Shown in pieces: positions 17,434 through 27,695 of a stretch of 64,000 nucleotides of DNA. Made by a program: the position numbers and the translations under genes. This stretch comes from Desulfatirhabdium butyrativorans DSM 18734. Lineage in GTDB: Bacteria; Desulfobacterota; Desulfobacteria; Desulfobacterales; Desulfatirhabdiaceae. The first letter of the stretch is position 1, and each line of letters starts with the position of its first letter. The stretch lies in assembly GCF_000429925.1 (NCBI RefSeq), contig NZ_AUCU01000004.1:124001-188000 (forward strand). The letters are read 5' to 3'. Under the pieces are notes generated by a model. The model was not told where the DNA came from, did not search any database, and saw only the letters and a program-made list of their open reading frames with translations.

Positions 17434-18257
17434 GCGCCATCGGGCGCTTGGGGTGGAAAGGGACAAGGCGTACTCCGATCAAAAGAAATCGGCCCGTATT
17501 GAACGATGGAGGCCGATGATTCCGGGTGCGGACCCGGTGGAAAGGTTTTCTCCTGGAAGAAAAAATCGCCATTACGGTTCAGCAGGAGGATCGAAGACGA
17601 TCGGGTGCCATAACCTGGCGATTGGATGAAGATGGGCGAGAGGATTCTTTCCCATTCGATGCCGACACCCGTATCGGGAAGCAGGTTGTCGGGGGCCTGG
17701 GTGGTATCGAGCAGGACATCGAAGATCGCCGGAATGTCGATTGGCCGATGCGGATGAACGATAGCCTGCATCCGTTCCAGGCCGCGGCGTGTCTTCGGCC
17801 AGAAAGGGGCGTCGAGGCAGCGGTTGCTCAGGGCATGCCAGCCGGGTGGTATCGTTTGCACATCCCCGCAACGGTTTCCCAGATAGAACATGCCTTGCGG
17901 ATCCCCTGCAATCAGGTTGAAACCGTTGTATCGATCCATGTCCGGGATCAGTGCTTCGAGGTAAGCTTTTGCGCAGCGATCGGAGAGCAGAAAATCCCGA
18001 ACGAGCATCCCGCGTGAAGGTGCATCGGATTTCAGGGATGCCGGATCGCGGTAATTGGTTACGGCAGCAAATCTGCCCTTCAGGCTGATCCCCATCCACG
18101 TCCCGCCCTCCCGAAGATCCCGACCCGCCAGAATGCCGGGGAAATCTTCCCAGAAAGACAGGGGAGCGGTAGGGCGATCATGGAATTCATCCCGGTTGGC
18201 GGCAACGATCCATTGCAAATCCGGATGAACGTCATATCCAAGCAGCAGCAGGCACAT
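17430..18257 (-). CDS. NRDE (TANGO2-like) family protein
   Basis: A 275-residue protein with the N-terminal cysteine MCLLLLGY and the name-giving motif AANRDEFHDRPT (residues ~18-30), followed by LAGRDLREGGTWMGIS and AAVTNYRDP. The family resembles N-terminal-nucleophile hydrolases, with Cys2 as the presumed nucleophile after Met removal, but the substrate is unknown. It is divergent from the thiolase gene 141 bases away and overlaps trhA by 4 bases. Confidence 0.85.
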   Translation of the reverse strand: MCLLLLGYDVHPDLQWIVAANRDEFHDRPTAPLSFWEDFPGILAGRDLREGGTWMGISLKGRFAAVTNYRDPASLKSDAPSRGMLVRDFLLSDRCAKAYLEALIPDMDRYNGFNLIAGDPQGMFYLGNRCGDVQTIPPGWHALSNRCLDAPFWPKTRRGLERMQAIVHPHRPIDIPAIFDVLLDTTQAPDNLLPDTGVGIEWERILSPIFIQSPGYGTRSSSILLLNRNGDFFFQEKTFPPGPHPESSASIVQYGPISFDRSTPCPFPPQAPDGA

Positions 18258-18398
18258 TCAGAATTTCTGTCGAGGTTGATTTTAGGCGCTGTTCATGGTA
18301 ACAACGCTTCCGTTTTCCTACCAAAATCCGGCTGTGATGCCAAGACGTATTTTGCGAAGTTTGAGTTGGCGATTTGAAACGACGAGGAGGATACCCGC

Positions 18399-19688
18399 AT
18401 GAGAGAAGTGGTTGTTGTCAGTGGATGTCGAACGGCGATTGGTGCATTCGGTGGCGGATTTGTCAATGTTCCCGTGGTGACCATGGGGGCCGCCGTGCTC
18501 CGGGATGTGCTCAAACGGGTCGGGCTCCGACCGGTTGCAGGCGATCAGGCGCTTTCCGTTGCGCCGAAGAAGTTGGCGGACAAGGGACTCATCGAACTGG
18601 AAAAAAAGGCGTATTCCTGGGATGAAACCGCCAAACCGGTGGTGATCGATGAAGTGGTCATGGGCAATGTGCTGCAGGCGGGCCAGGGACAGAACCCGGC
18701 TCGGCAGGCCATGATTCAGGCGGGTCTTCCCAAAGAAACGCCGGCTTTCACGATGAACAAAGTCTGCGGTTCGGGCCTGAAGGCGATTGCGATTGCCGCT
18801 GCATCCATCATGTCCGGCCAGGCCGATGTGGTGATCGCCGGTGGGCAGGAAAACATGAGCATTGCCCCCCTTGCCCTGCCGAAGGCCAGATGGGGGCACC
18901 GGATGGAACTCACCGGTAAGGGGGAAATCCTCGATCTGATGGTTTTTGACGGTCTTTATGAGATTTTTTACGGATATCACATGGGGGTGACTGCAGAAAA
19001 CATTGCTGCGACATACGGCATTTCCCGGCAGGAACAGGACGAACTCGGGGTGTTGAGTCACAACCGGGCGATGGCCGCCATTTCCTCCGGTGTTTTTGCT
19101 CGGGAAATTGTGCCGATTGTCGTTCCGGGCAGAAAAGGCGACACGGTTATCGACCGGGATGAACGGCCTATGGAAACCAGCATGGAAAAAATGGCCAAGC
19201 TCAAGCCGGCGTTCAAGAAGGACGGAACGGTGACTGCGGGAAACGCTTCGGGAATCAACGATGCGGCTGCCGCCGTTTTGCTGATGACCCGGGAGAAGGC
19301 GAACGAATTGGGACTCGAACCGATCGTGGCCATCAAGGGCTTTGCATCCGGCGGTGTCGATCCGGCCTATATGGGGCTCGGGCCGGTGCCTGCCATCCAG
19401 AAAGCCCTGAAATGCTGCAATATGACACTTTCGGACATCGACATGATCGAGCTCAACGAAGCCTTTGCCGCGCAGGCCATCGGTTGTATGAAGGAACTCG
19501 GCATTGCCTACGACAAGCCCAATGAACTGGGCAGCGGCATTTCGCTGGGTCACCCCATCGGCTGTACGGGGGCCCGGCAGATGGTGACCGGCATGTTCCA
19601 GATGCAGCGAAAAGGCTACCGCACGGGATTGATTTCGATGTGTATCGGTGGCGGTATGGGTATGGCCATGATCGTGGAGCGGGCCTGA
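18399..19688 (+). CDS. Acetyl-CoA C-acetyltransferase (thiolase)
   Basis: A 429-residue thiolase. The nucleophile Cys lies in NKVCGSGLKA, the general-base His in GHPIGCTGARQ and the second active Cys in MCIGGGMGMAM. It condenses or cleaves acyl-CoAs in fatty-acid or acetoacetyl-CoA metabolism. It is about 35 residues longer than typical because of a lysine-rich insertion (DQALSVAPKKLADKGLIELE) after residue ~48, also seen in some anaerobe thiolases. GAGGAGG precedes the ATG. No other beta-oxidation gene is adjacent. Confidence 0.9.
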   Translation: MREVVVVSGCRTAIGAFGGGFVNVPVVTMGAAVLRDVLKRVGLRPVAGDQALSVAPKKLADKGLIELEKKAYSWDETAKPVVIDEVVMGNVLQAGQGQNPARQAMIQAGLPKETPAFTMNKVCGSGLKAIAIAAASIMSGQADVVIAGGQENMSIAPLALPKARWGHRMELTGKGEILDLMVFDGLYEIFYGYHMGVTAENIAATYGISRQEQDELGVLSHNRAMAAISSGVFAREIVPIVVPGRKGDTVIDRDERPMETSMEKMAKLKPAFKKDGTVTAGNASGINDAAAAVLLMTREKANELGLEPIVAIKGFASGGVDPAYMGLGPVPAIQKALKCCNMTLSDIDMIELNEAFAAQAIGCMKELGIAYDKPNELGSGISLGHPIGCTGARQMVTGMFQMQRKGYRTGLISMCIGGGMGMAMIVERA

Positions 19689-19738
19689 TCCTGAAAACGG
19701 GAATGGATTGGCTTGAGCGAGTTGTTTCAAATCGTTAT

Positions 19739-19790
19739 GGGCCCCGGCTTTCGCCGGGGTGACCAAAAATGGGGTTTTGCAATTGGCTCG
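19739..19790. repeat. Half copy of GAGCCAATTGCAAAA element
   Basis: GGCTTTCGCCGGGGTGACC followed by GGTTTTGCAATTGGCTC. Same orientation as 2999-3044. Confidence 0.7.
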
Positions 19791-19827
19791 AATTCTTGAC
19801 GGTTTCACCAAATAAGGAGGTCATCGG

Positions 19828-19983
19828 ATGGATATCAGCAGAAAGCTGGGGATTCTGGTTTTTTGTATGGTTCCGGCCATTGTTGGCGGGGGAATCGTTT
19901 TCGGCTTTGCGCACAACTATGTCGCTGTAGCGATCTGGGAGGTCATTGTGCTGGGTATTGCGGGAATCTTCTTTTCGCGCTGA
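19828..19983 (+). CDS. Small membrane protein, 51 aa
   Basis: A 51-residue frame starting MDISRKLGILVFC and ending IAGIFFSR. Two hydrophobic segments (~7-28 and ~32-48) suggest a helical hairpin in the inner membrane. AAGGAGG sits 9 bases before the ATG, a strong ribosome site. It ends 191 bases before the AI-2E-type permease gene on the same strand. The family is not recognised. Confidence 0.65.
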   Translation: MDISRKLGILVFCMVPAIVGGGIVFGFAHNYVAVAIWEVIVLGIAGIFFSR

Positions 19984-20174
19984 AAAAGCTGGCACAGGTC
20001 TGAAGGATCGCCGGGAATACCCGTGTGATTCGCCGGAGACGGTCCCTTGGGGGCGTCTTCGGCGGCAGCGAGCCAGAGGGACCTTTCCAGAAAAACGTTT
20101 TTGATTTTTCCTGAACGTTCATCGAGAATCATTTCGGCAACCGATTCGTCATCCTCCCTTCGGTCTGACCCGCC

Positions 20175-21272
20175 ATGGCAAAAAAAAGCTTCCAGGGTTC
20201 CACGAAATCCATTGATCCCAAAAAGGATTCTATCCTGTGGTTTTTCCTGTTTCTGTTCGCCATCGCCGGTGGCATGGTTTTATGGCTTCTGTGGCCGTTT
20301 CTGTCGGTGCTGGTATTTTCAGGGATCATAGCAAGTGTTTTCCAGCCCATTTACCGCAAGCTCAGCGGATGGATGAGACCTCATCTGGCATCGGCAGCCA
20401 CTTGCACCGTGATCTTCATGGCTGTATTTGTTCCGCTTGTCTTCGGCGTGGGCGCCCTGTCCCAGCAGGCGCTGTCGCTGTATCAGATGGGCAAGAACGC
20501 CATTATCAGCGATCGGGTGCGGACGTTGCTGGAAAATTCCACGTTGCTTGAAAGAGCCAACCATGTGCTCGAACCCTTTCATCTGCAGGTGACAGGGGAA
20601 CAGGTGAACCAGGCCGCTTCGGAAGCGGGGAAGGCCGTCGGTCTGTTTCTGTATCAGCAGGCGGGAACCATCGCCGGAAATGTCATGAGCTTTCTCTTCT
20701 ATTTCTTTTTCCTGCTGCTCATCGTGTTCTTTTTTTTTGTGGACGGAGACCGGCTTATTGCCTACCTGATGGCGCTTTCTCCTCTGCCAACTGAACAGGA
20801 TAGCCGTCTGCTTACCCGTTTCAAGGATATGGCCGGAGCCATATTGATTGGCAATGGCTTGGGCGGGCTTATCCAGGGGATATTGGCGGGCGTCCTTTTC
20901 GCTGTGTTCGATCTGAAATCGTCTATCCTCTGGGGGTTTATCACGATGATCACATCCTTTGTGCCCATTGTAGGTGCCGGCATCGTGTACATTCCCACCA
21001 TCGTTTATCTGGTACTGATCGATCGGGTGGCTGTTGCGATTACCTTCGCCGTTTTTTTCATCGTCAGTTTCGGGGCGGTCGAGTACTGGCTGAAGCCGAC
21101 ACTGGTCGGCAAACGGGGAAACATGCATACCTTGCTCGTCTTCCTGTCCCTTCTGGGCGGCGTGAAACTTTTCGGCGTACTGGGTATCGTTTACGGGCCG
21201 CTGGTGTTGACCGGTTTTCTGACCTTGACAGATATTTATCTCAGCCATTATCAGAAATGGGTGGAAGATTGA
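20175..21272 (+). CDS. AI-2E family transporter (permease)
   Basis: A 365-residue polytopic membrane protein of the AI-2E/PerM family. A hydrophobic N-terminal hairpin (~20-65) is followed by an amphipathic region, then ~6 helices. GNGLGGLIQGILAGVLFAVFDLKSSILWGFI and the end GVLGIVYGPLVLTGFLTL are family features. Despite the name most members do not carry AI-2; some act as Na+/H+ antiporters, so the substrate is open. It stands alone, with a small membrane protein upstream and a heptad array downstream. Confidence 0.85.
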   Translation: MAKKSFQGSTKSIDPKKDSILWFFLFLFAIAGGMVLWLLWPFLSVLVFSGIIASVFQPIYRKLSGWMRPHLASAATCTVIFMAVFVPLVFGVGALSQQALSLYQMGKNAIISDRVRTLLENSTLLERANHVLEPFHLQVTGEQVNQAASEAGKAVGLFLYQQAGTIAGNVMSFLFYFFFLLLIVFFFFVDGDRLIAYLMALSPLPTEQDSRLLTRFKDMAGAILIGNGLGGLIQGILAGVLFAVFDLKSSILWGFITMITSFVPIVGAGIVYIPTIVYLVLIDRVAVAITFAVFFIVSFGAVEYWLKPTLVGKRGNMHTLLVFLSLLGGVKLFGVLGIVYGPLVLTGFLTLTDIYLSHYQKWVED

Positions 21273-21298
21273 TGCGGCGGTTATCGGGGAAACAGGGG

Positions 21299-21375
21299 TA
21301 ATGGGTAATGGGCAATGGGCTATGGGCGATGGGCTATGGGTGATAGGCGATAGGCGATAGGCAAGAGGCAATAGG
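21299..21375. repeat. Heptad array (NNATRGG)11
   Basis: Eleven contiguous seven-base units: TAATGGG twice, CAATGGG, CTATGGG, CGATGGG, CTATGGG, TGATAGG, CGATAGG twice, CAAGAGG, CAATAGG. The last positions are conserved and the first two vary. It is roughly the reverse complement type of the array at 7186. Confidence 0.85.
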
Positions 21376-21703
21376 CCATGGCCTATTGGATGAAGCGGGC
21401 CTCCGCCAGCGACCCAAAATGCCGCACAATTTTCCGTTCGTTATTCCGGTGCAATCCCGTCTCTGGCGGGAGGAATCCGGTTCTGCGATTGCGTAAATTC
21501 GACATGTTTGGGCCCCTCCTGGCAGAGGCAGAATTTCGCTGATGTGACGGCGAAGAAGAAGCTCATTTCCTGTTTGTTTGGTTTGTAGAAATTGTACGGC
21601 ACGTTATGCCGGGTCAGTACACGATTGACCTATGCCCGGATTGACCGAATGCGGTGATCACAACTGAAATTCATCCTCTTTGTTTGACAAAAGGCTCATT
21701 TTT
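21376..21703. other. gyrA upstream region, no gene seen
   Basis: 328 bases between the heptad array and gyrA with no supported frame. It holds CCCGTCTCTGGCGGG, a small hairpin, around 21462-21476. I could not single out a promoter. Confidence 0.4.
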
Positions 21704-24151
21704 ATGACCAGTGAAGTGATTGAAGAAAAATCTCCGGAAGTTCGGCTCGACAGCGAACTGAAAAAATCCTATCTCGATTATGCGATGAGCGTCATCATCG
21801 GCAGGGCGCTGCCCGATGTCCGGGACGGGCTCAAACCCGTGCATCGCCGGGTGCTCTTTTCCATGCACGAAATGAAGAACGACTGGAACCGGGCATACAA
21901 GAAATCGGCCCGTATCGTCGGCGATGTCATCGGTAAATACCACCCCCATGGCGACAGCGCCGTGTACGACACGATCGTCCGGCTGGCCCAGGACTTTTCC
22001 ATGCGCTATCCACTGGTGGATGGTCAGGGCAATTTCGGCTCCGTCGATGGGGACCCCGCTGCAGCCATGCGGTATACCGAAATCCGCATGAAGCGGCTGG
22101 CCCATCACCTGCTGGATGACATCGAAAAGCAAACGGTCGATTTCGGTCCGAATTATGATGACTCGCTGACAGAGCCGCTCGTACTGCCTGCCAAATTTCC
22201 CAACCTGCTCGTGAACGGCTCTTCGGGAATCGCCGTCGGCATGGCGACCAACATTCCGCCACACAACCTGTGTGAAACCATCGATGCGATCCATGCACTG
22301 ATCGACAGGCCCGAGATCGGAATCTCCGAGCTGATGGAATATCTGCCGGGACCGGATTTCCCGACGGCCGGGGTGATTTACGGGAAAGCCGGCATTCGGG
22401 AAGCTTACGAAACCGGCAAAGGCATCATCCGAATCCGGGCCCGCGTCCTGGTGGAGGAAGAGCGGAAAACGGGCGCCGAAACCATCGTGGTCAACGAACT
22501 GCCCTACCAGGTCAACAAGGCCAAATTAATCGAGGCCATTTCCGATCTGGTCAAGGATAAGCAGATTGAAGGGATCAAATATGTCCGGGACGAATCCGAC
22601 CGGGAAGGCATGCGCATCGCCATCGGGCTCAAACGGGATCAACCTGCCGAAATTATTATCAACCAGTTGTTCAAACATACCCGAATGGAGTCGACCTTCG
22701 GCATCATTTTTCTGGCCGTGGTCAACAACCGGCCGGAATTGTTGAATCTCAAACAGATACTGGTCCATTTCATCCAGCATCGCCGGGAAGTGATTCTGCG
22801 CAGGACCCGTTACGATCTGCAGAAAGCGGAAGAGCGGGCGCATATCCTGCTCGGGTTGAAAATCGCTCTGGAAAACCTGGATGATGTCGTGGCCCTCATT
22901 CGGGCTTCGGCTTCCCCGGCCGAGGCCAAGGCCGGGTTGATCGAGCGATTTTCCCTCAGTGCCGCACAGGCGCAGGCCATCCTCGACATGCGCCTGCAGC
23001 GGCTTACCGCTCTCGAGCAGAACAAGATCGTCGAGGAATATGAGAGTCTCCTGAAGGATATCGCCTGGTATCGCCAGATTCTGGCCAGCGATCGGATCGT
23101 GCTCGATCTGATCAAGGAAGAGCTGAGTGCGCTGAAGCAGGATTTCGGGGATGAGCGCAGAACCGAGATCGTGGAAGAAGTCAGCGAACTGACCCGCGAA
23201 GACATGATCGCTGAAGAAGACATTGTGGTCACCATCTCGAGCAATGGGTATATCAAACGCAACAGTTTGAACATATACAACTCCCAGAAACGCGGGGGCA
23301 AAGGGAAGACCGCCATGAGCACCCGGGATGCCGAGTTTGTGGCGCATCTGTTCGTGGCCTCCACCCATCATCTGTTCATGTTCTTCACCAACCAGGGCAG
23401 GATGTACCGCTGCAAGGGATACGAAATTCCGCAGGCGAACAGGACGAGCCGGGGCAAGGCCATCGTCAATCTGTTCAATTTCCAGCCGAATGAAAAATTG
23501 ACGGCGGTATTTGCCATTCCCGAATTCAAACCGGGATTCCATATCATGATGGCGACCCGTTCGGGATTGATCAAGAAAACGGATTTGATGGAATTCAGCA
23601 AGTCGAAATCGATCGGCATCATCGCCATTACGCTCAATCCGGACGATGAACTGATCGGCGCCAAACTGACCGACGGGACGATGAATGTTTTTCTGGGTAC
23701 TGCCGAGGGCAAATCCATTCGCTTCCATGAAACCGATGTCCGCCCGACCGGCAGGATATCCATGGGCGTGAAGGGCATGCGGTTTTCGGAGGGAGACCGG
23801 CTGGTGAGCATGGAAGTGCTCAGCCATGGTCAGACCCTGGTGACGGTTACCGAAAACGGATTCGGGAAACGAACGATCATCGATGAGTATCCGGTGCAAC
23901 ACCGGGGCGGAAAAGGGGTCATCACCATTAAAACGACGGAGCGAAACGGTTCGGTTGTCGCCATCATGGTGGTTGCTGAAGATGATGAGATCATGCTCAT
24001 GACCGACGGCGGCAAATTGATCCGCATGCCGATACAGGGGATATCAATCATCAGCCGCAATACCCAGGGGGTCAAGCTCATGGATCTCGATCCGGAGGAA
24101 AAGGTGACCGGCGTCGCCAGACTGGCGGAAAAGGAGGAGCCGGAGGCATGA
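21704..24151 (+). CDS. gyrA: DNA gyrase subunit A
   Basis: An 815-residue type IIA topoisomerase A subunit. The N terminus [28 protein letters not shown] is canonical, the catalytic Tyr124 is in AAMRYTEIR, and six beta-pinwheel repeats fill the C-terminal third, including the GyrA box QKRGGKGK that identifies gyrase rather than topoisomerase IV. The start [12 protein letters not shown] is preferred over a TTG/ATG 8 codons upstream because it matches family N termini and is preceded by AAAGG. gyrB is not in the window. The stop overlaps gpsA as ATGA. Confidence 0.95.
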   Translation: MTSEVIEEKSPEVRLDSELKKSYLDYAMSVIIGRALPDVRDGLKPVHRRVLFSMHEMKNDWNRAYKKSARIVGDVIGKYHPHGDSAVYDTIVRLAQDFSMRYPLVDGQGNFGSVDGDPAAAMRYTEIRMKRLAHHLLDDIEKQTVDFGPNYDDSLTEPLVLPAKFPNLLVNGSSGIAVGMATNIPPHNLCETIDAIHALIDRPEIGISELMEYLPGPDFPTAGVIYGKAGIREAYETGKGIIRIRARVLVEEERKTGAETIVVNELPYQVNKAKLIEAISDLVKDKQIEGIKYVRDESDREGMRIAIGLKRDQPAEIIINQLFKHTRMESTFGIIFLAVVNNRPELLNLKQILVHFIQHRREVILRRTRYDLQKAEERAHILLGLKIALENLDDVVALIRASASPAEAKAGLIERFSLSAAQAQAILDMRLQRLTALEQNKIVEEYESLLKDIAWYRQILASDRIVLDLIKEELSALKQDFGDERRTEIVEEVSELTREDMIAEEDIVVTISSNGYIKRNSLNIYNSQKRGGKGKTAMSTRDAEFVAHLFVASTHHLFMFFTNQGRMYRCKGYEIPQANRTSRGKAIVNLFNFQPNEKLTAVFAIPEFKPGFHIMMATRSGLIKKTDLMEFSKSKSIGIIAITLNPDDELIGAKLTDGTMNVFLGTAEGKSIRFHETDVRPTGRISMGVKGMRFSEGDRLVSMEVLSHGQTLVTVTENGFGKRTIIDEYPVQHRGGKGVITIKTTERNGSVVAIMVVAEDDEIMLMTDGGKLIRMPIQGISIISRNTQGVKLMDLDPEEKVTGVARLAEKEEPEA

Positions 24152-25191
24152 AGGATGGCAGAATGTGCTTGGATCGCGTGGATGAGCTGAAGGTGGCGGT
24201 GGTAGGCGCCGGAAGCTGGGGAACTGCCCTGGCCCATCTGCTGGCCGCCAAGGGATACCGGGTCGATTTGTGGGTATATGAGCCCGAAGTGCGGGATGGC
24301 ATCGCACACATGCGGGAAAACCCGGTTTTCCTGCCGGGCATCCCGTTGTCCGAAAACCTGTTTCCCTCCTGTGACATGAAAGCCGTGCTGGGCGGAAAAG
24401 ACCTCGTTCTGGTTGTCGTGCCATCCCATGTCATGCGATCGACGGCGGCGCTGATGCTTCCGCACCTGGGAGCGGAAACGGTCGTCGTTTCCGCATCGAA
24501 AGGCATTGAAAACGACACGCTGATGACGATGACCGGGGTGCTGAAAGAGAGCCTTGGGATAGCCGCAGAACGAATGGCGGTGCTATCCGGACCGAGTTTT
24601 GCCCGGGAAGTTGCCCGAAACGTACCGACGCTTGTCACCGTTGCATCCAGCGACATCCAGACCGCCGTCCTGGTTCAGCACGTCTTTGCCACCCCCTATT
24701 TCCGGGTGTATACGAACGGCGATGTCATTGGGGTGGAGCTTGGCGGGTCGGTCAAGAACGTCATTGCGATTGCAGCGGGCATGATCGACGGCATGGAACT
24801 GGGCCTCGATACCCGAGCGGCGCTCATCACCCGGGGGCTTGCCGAAATCCGCCGCCTCGGACTCAAGATGGGGGCAAATCCGCATACTTTTGCCGGTCTT
24901 GCCGGGGTGGGGGACTTGATCCTGACCTGCACCGGCGAGCTCAGCCGCAATCACAGCGTCGGCAAGAAGCTCGGGCAGGGGATGAGGTTATCCGAAATTC
25001 TGGCCGAAATGAAAATGGTGGCCGAGGGGGTCAAGACGAGCCGTTCGGTGGTGGCTCTCGCACGGAAAATGGGCGTTGAAATGCCCATATCGACTGAAGT
25101 ATACAACATCCTGTATGAAGATTGTTCCCCGAAGGAAGCGCTGTTTCGCCTGATGACCCGGGATCTCAAACACGAATATGAAGAAGAATGA
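24148..25191 (+). CDS. gpsA: NAD(P)H-dependent glycerol-3-phosphate dehydrogenase
   Basis: A 347-residue GpsA. It reduces dihydroxyacetone phosphate to sn-glycerol-3-phosphate for phospholipid synthesis. The Rossmann motif [18 protein letters not shown] is at residues ~14-31, the catalytic lysine region is [16 protein letters not shown], and the C-terminal substrate-binding part has [20 protein letters not shown]. The ATG overlaps gyrA's TGA, so it is coupled; about 10 residues precede the Rossmann start, a slightly long leader. Confidence 0.93.
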   Translation: MKDGRMCLDRVDELKVAVVGAGSWGTALAHLLAAKGYRVDLWVYEPEVRDGIAHMRENPVFLPGIPLSENLFPSCDMKAVLGGKDLVLVVVPSHVMRSTAALMLPHLGAETVVVSASKGIENDTLMTMTGVLKESLGIAAERMAVLSGPSFAREVARNVPTLVTVASSDIQTAVLVQHVFATPYFRVYTNGDVIGVELGGSVKNVIAIAAGMIDGMELGLDTRAALITRGLAEIRRLGLKMGANPHTFAGLAGVGDLILTCTGELSRNHSVGKKLGQGMRLSEILAEMKMVAEGVKTSRSVVALARKMGVEMPISTEVYNILYEDCSPKEALFRLMTRDLKHEYEEE

Positions 25192-25263
25192 TGGAACCGC
25201 AAAAAGATGTCCTGAAAATCGGCGTCTATCAGGAGCGCGTCCCATCTGCATGAGGATCGATTC

Positions 25264-26058
25264 ATGGCGCAAGTGAGCGAACTCCAGGAAACCAGCCCCA
25301 TTTCAGGGGAGGCGCCAAAAACTCCGGTTTCTGCCCCGAGAAAGCATCATAAGGGCGAAGGTCACCGGAAACGGCTTCGGGAGAAGTTTCTTGCCTATGG
25401 TCTTTCGGGTTTCCAGGATTACGAAATCGTCGAGCTGCTGCTGACGCTGGGAACTCCCCGCAAAGACTGCAAGGATGCGGCCAAGGACGCGATGAAGCAA
25501 TTCAAGTCGCTTCAGGGTGTTCTGGAAGCGCCTGACGATGAGCTTCTGAGCGTTTTCGGGATCGGCCCCCACAATCTTTTCGGTATCCGGCTGATCCGGG
25601 CCGTGGCGGAGCGTTATCTGGAAAAGCGGCTGATCAACCAGGTCCTGATTCACAATTCGAAGGAACTGTTCGATTATCTGTACATGCTGATGCGGGACAA
25701 GGCCAGGGAACGCTTCATGGCCGTCTACCTGGACGCCAAGAACCGTGTTATCGATACCGAAACCCTCTTTGAAGGCTCATTGACCTCTACATCCGTCTAT
25801 CCCCGGGAGGTGGTGGCGTCCGCACTTCGCAACAAGGCCGCCGCCCTGATTTTCGCACACAACCACCCTTCCGGAGACCCGCAACCTTCCGGTGACGACA
25901 TCAACATTACGCAGCAGTTGGTTGCCGCATGCAAGATCGTGGGGATCACCGTGCATGAACATCTCATTATCGGAAACAATCAGTATTTCAGTTTTGCGGA
26001 CAACGGCTATATTCAGGAAGCATATCGGGCATGTGAGCGGATGGGTGTCCGGGAATAG
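25264..26058 (+). CDS. radC: RadC-family JAB-domain protein
   Basis: A 264-residue protein with a helix-hairpin-helix region (~40-110, DYEIVELLLTLGTPRKD) and a C-terminal JAMM domain with FAHNHPSGDPQPSGDD, the metal-binding HxHx(n)D motif. The family was once linked to DNA repair but its role is unsettled. It lies 72 bases after gpsA on the same strand. An extra ~25 residue polar N-terminal tail precedes the conserved GHRKRLREKF. Confidence 0.9.
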   Translation: MAQVSELQETSPISGEAPKTPVSAPRKHHKGEGHRKRLREKFLAYGLSGFQDYEIVELLLTLGTPRKDCKDAAKDAMKQFKSLQGVLEAPDDELLSVFGIGPHNLFGIRLIRAVAERYLEKRLINQVLIHNSKELFDYLYMLMRDKARERFMAVYLDAKNRVIDTETLFEGSLTSTSVYPREVVASALRNKAAALIFAHNHPSGDPQPSGDDINITQQLVAACKIVGITVHEHLIIGNNQYFSFADNGYIQEAYRACERMGVRE

Positions 26059-26083
26059 GGCCGGCCAACCGCTTTGGATCCTA

Positions 26084-26169
26084 TAGCGTCCGAACGGAAC
26101 CCCGTTTTGGGTACAACCTGCCCTCAGGCGGCGCGCTGCTCCGAATAACGGATTTCCGTTCAGGCGTTA
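26084..26169. mobile_element. Short MITE-like element (86 bp)
   Basis: TAGCGTCCGAACGGAACCC to TTTCCGTTCAGGCGTTA, an imperfect terminal inverted repeat. The inner block CCTGCCCTCAGGCGGCGCGCTGCTCCGAATA matches the other short copies. Confidence 0.75.
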
Positions 26170-26192
26170 TCATACAGACCGGGGAATGGCAG

Positions 26193-26459
26193 ATGGGTGA
26201 GCATACCGACAGAAAACCATGTTTCGGAGATTTGGGCGTTGTCTTTCCCCGAGGAGAAGACGGGCTGCCCCGCAGCCCGGAAACCTGTCTGGCCTGCCCC
26301 GATAAGACGCTTTGTCTGCGGGTTGCCTTGCAGGGGAGGGATGGTATCGCCATGCAGGATCGCCGGGTGGATCAGGCGTATGAATCCGGCATGATGGGAT
26401 TCTGGAGTCGATGGAGCCGGAAGAAGCTCCTGGATCGAAAACGAAGGACATGCCGGTGA
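26193..26459 (+). CDS. Small cysteine-containing protein, 88 aa
   Basis: An 88-residue basic protein. A CLACPDKTLCLR motif (CxxCx5C) at ~33-44 and an earlier Cys at 10 could bind metal. A tail VDQAYESGMMGFWSRWSRKK resembles a conserved terminus rather than random sequence. GGGGAATGG precedes the ATG. It stands 51 bases before pgk on the same strand. I do not recognise the family. Confidence 0.6.
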   Translation: MGEHTDRKPCFGDLGVVFPRGEDGLPRSPETCLACPDKTLCLRVALQGRDGIAMQDRRVDQAYESGMMGFWSRWSRKKLLDRKRRTCR

Positions 26460-26510
26460 GCGGCTGACTCGGAACGGATCAGTGCCAGCGGCAGAAAGGA
26501 GGAGGCTGTC

Positions 26511-27695
26511 ATGAAAACACTGAAGGATGTCGATATTGCCGGAAAGCGGGTTTTTCTTCGGGTGGACTTCAACGTTCCGCTCGATGCCCAGGGAAATGTG
26601 AGCGATGATGCCCGTATTCAGGCTGCCATGCCAACCATTCTGTATGCGATCGAGCATCAGGCGAAACTGATCGTGGCCTCTCATCTGGGGCGTCCGAAGG
26701 GCAAGGTGAATCCGGCTTTCAGCATGAAACCGGTTGCCGAGCGGCTTTCGCGCCTGCTGGGCCGGCCCGTCCCGCTATTGGCCGACAGTATCGGAGATGC
26801 CGTTCAGTCGGCCATCGATGCACTGCATCCGCAGGATGTGGTCATGCTGGAGAATCTCCGTTTTCACCCGGAAGAGGAGAAGAACGACGATGCCTTCGGC
26901 AAGGCGCTCGCCGGTTTGTGCGACGTCTATGTCAATGACGCTTTTGCCGTGTCCCACCGCGCCAACGCATCGGTCGAGGCCATGGTTCGGCACGCGCCCG
27001 TTGCCTGTGCCGGATTTCTGCTCGAAAAGGAAATGACCTATTTCCGGATGGCGCTGCTCGATCCGAAGCGGCCTCTGGTGGCGATTGTCGGCGGTGCCAA
27101 GGTGTCGAGCAAGATCGGGTTGCTGAAAAATCTGCTGGGAAAGGTCGATAAACTCATCATCGGCGGTGCGATGGCCAACACGTTTTTCCGGGCCATGGGG
27201 ATATCTACCGGAAAGTCCCTGGTGGAAGCGGATCTGATCGATACGGCTGCCGCAGTGCTGGCCCAGGCCAGGGAGCGGCATGTGCCGGTTTATCTGCCGG
27301 TGGATGTGGTGACGGCTCCTGCCATGCAGGCCGATGTCCCGGTTCGCCGGGCGCCGGTTCAGGAGATCGGGGACGAAGATATGGCGCTCGATATCGGCGC
27401 CGCCACGGTGATGCTCTTTGCGGAAGCGCTCCAGGATGCCGCTACGATCGTGTGGAACGGGCCTCTTGGGGCCTTCGAAATTCCGGCTTTCAGCCGGGGG
27501 ACGCTCTCGCTTGTGGATCATGTGGCCACAAGCCATGCGATCAGCATCGTCGGCGGCGGTGACACGGGTGCTGCAGTCCACCTTTCCGGCAAGGCCGATC
27601 GCATGACCTATATTTCGACAGGCGGCGGGGCTTTTCTGGAGCTTCTGGAAGGGAAGGCCCTGCCGGGCGTGGTGGCTCTGGAATCGGCGCCGTGA
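26511..27695 (+). CDS. pgk: Phosphoglycerate kinase
   Basis: A 394-residue Pgk. The N-terminal VFLRVDFNVPLD and ASHLGRPKG bind 3-phosphoglycerate; LENLRFHPEEEKND and FAVSHRANAS follow; the nucleotide domain has VGGAKVSSKIGLL and the C-terminal GGGDTGAAVHLSG. It catalyses ATP formation from 1,3-bisphosphoglycerate in glycolysis and the reverse in gluconeogenesis. GGAGGAGG gives a strong ribosome site. Its stop overlaps the GTG start of the next gene. Confidence 0.95.
   Translation: MKTLKDVDIAGKRVFLRVDFNVPLDAQGNVSDDARIQAAMPTILYAIEHQAKLIVASHLGRPKGKVNPAFSMKPVAERLSRLLGRPVPLLADSIGDAVQSAIDALHPQDVVMLENLRFHPEEEKNDDAFGKALAGLCDVYVNDAFAVSHRANASVEAMVRHAPVACAGFLLEKEMTYFRMALLDPKRPLVAIVGGAKVSSKIGLLKNLLGKVDKLIIGGAMANTFFRAMGISTGKSLVEADLIDTAAAVLAQARERHVPVYLPVDVVTAPAMQADVPVRRAPVQEIGDEDMALDIGAATVMLFAEALQDAATIVWNGPLGAFEIPAFSRGTLSLVDHVATSHAISIVGGGDTGAAVHLSGKADRMTYISTGGGAFLELLEGKALPGVVALESAP

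Noticed and set aside
19917-20170. Minus-strand frame beginning MILDERSGKIKNVFLERS with open codons upstream
   Set aside because: It reads somewhat like protein, but it overlaps a better-supported small membrane gene and the AI-2E permease start region, and its ATG lacks a properly spaced ribosome site.
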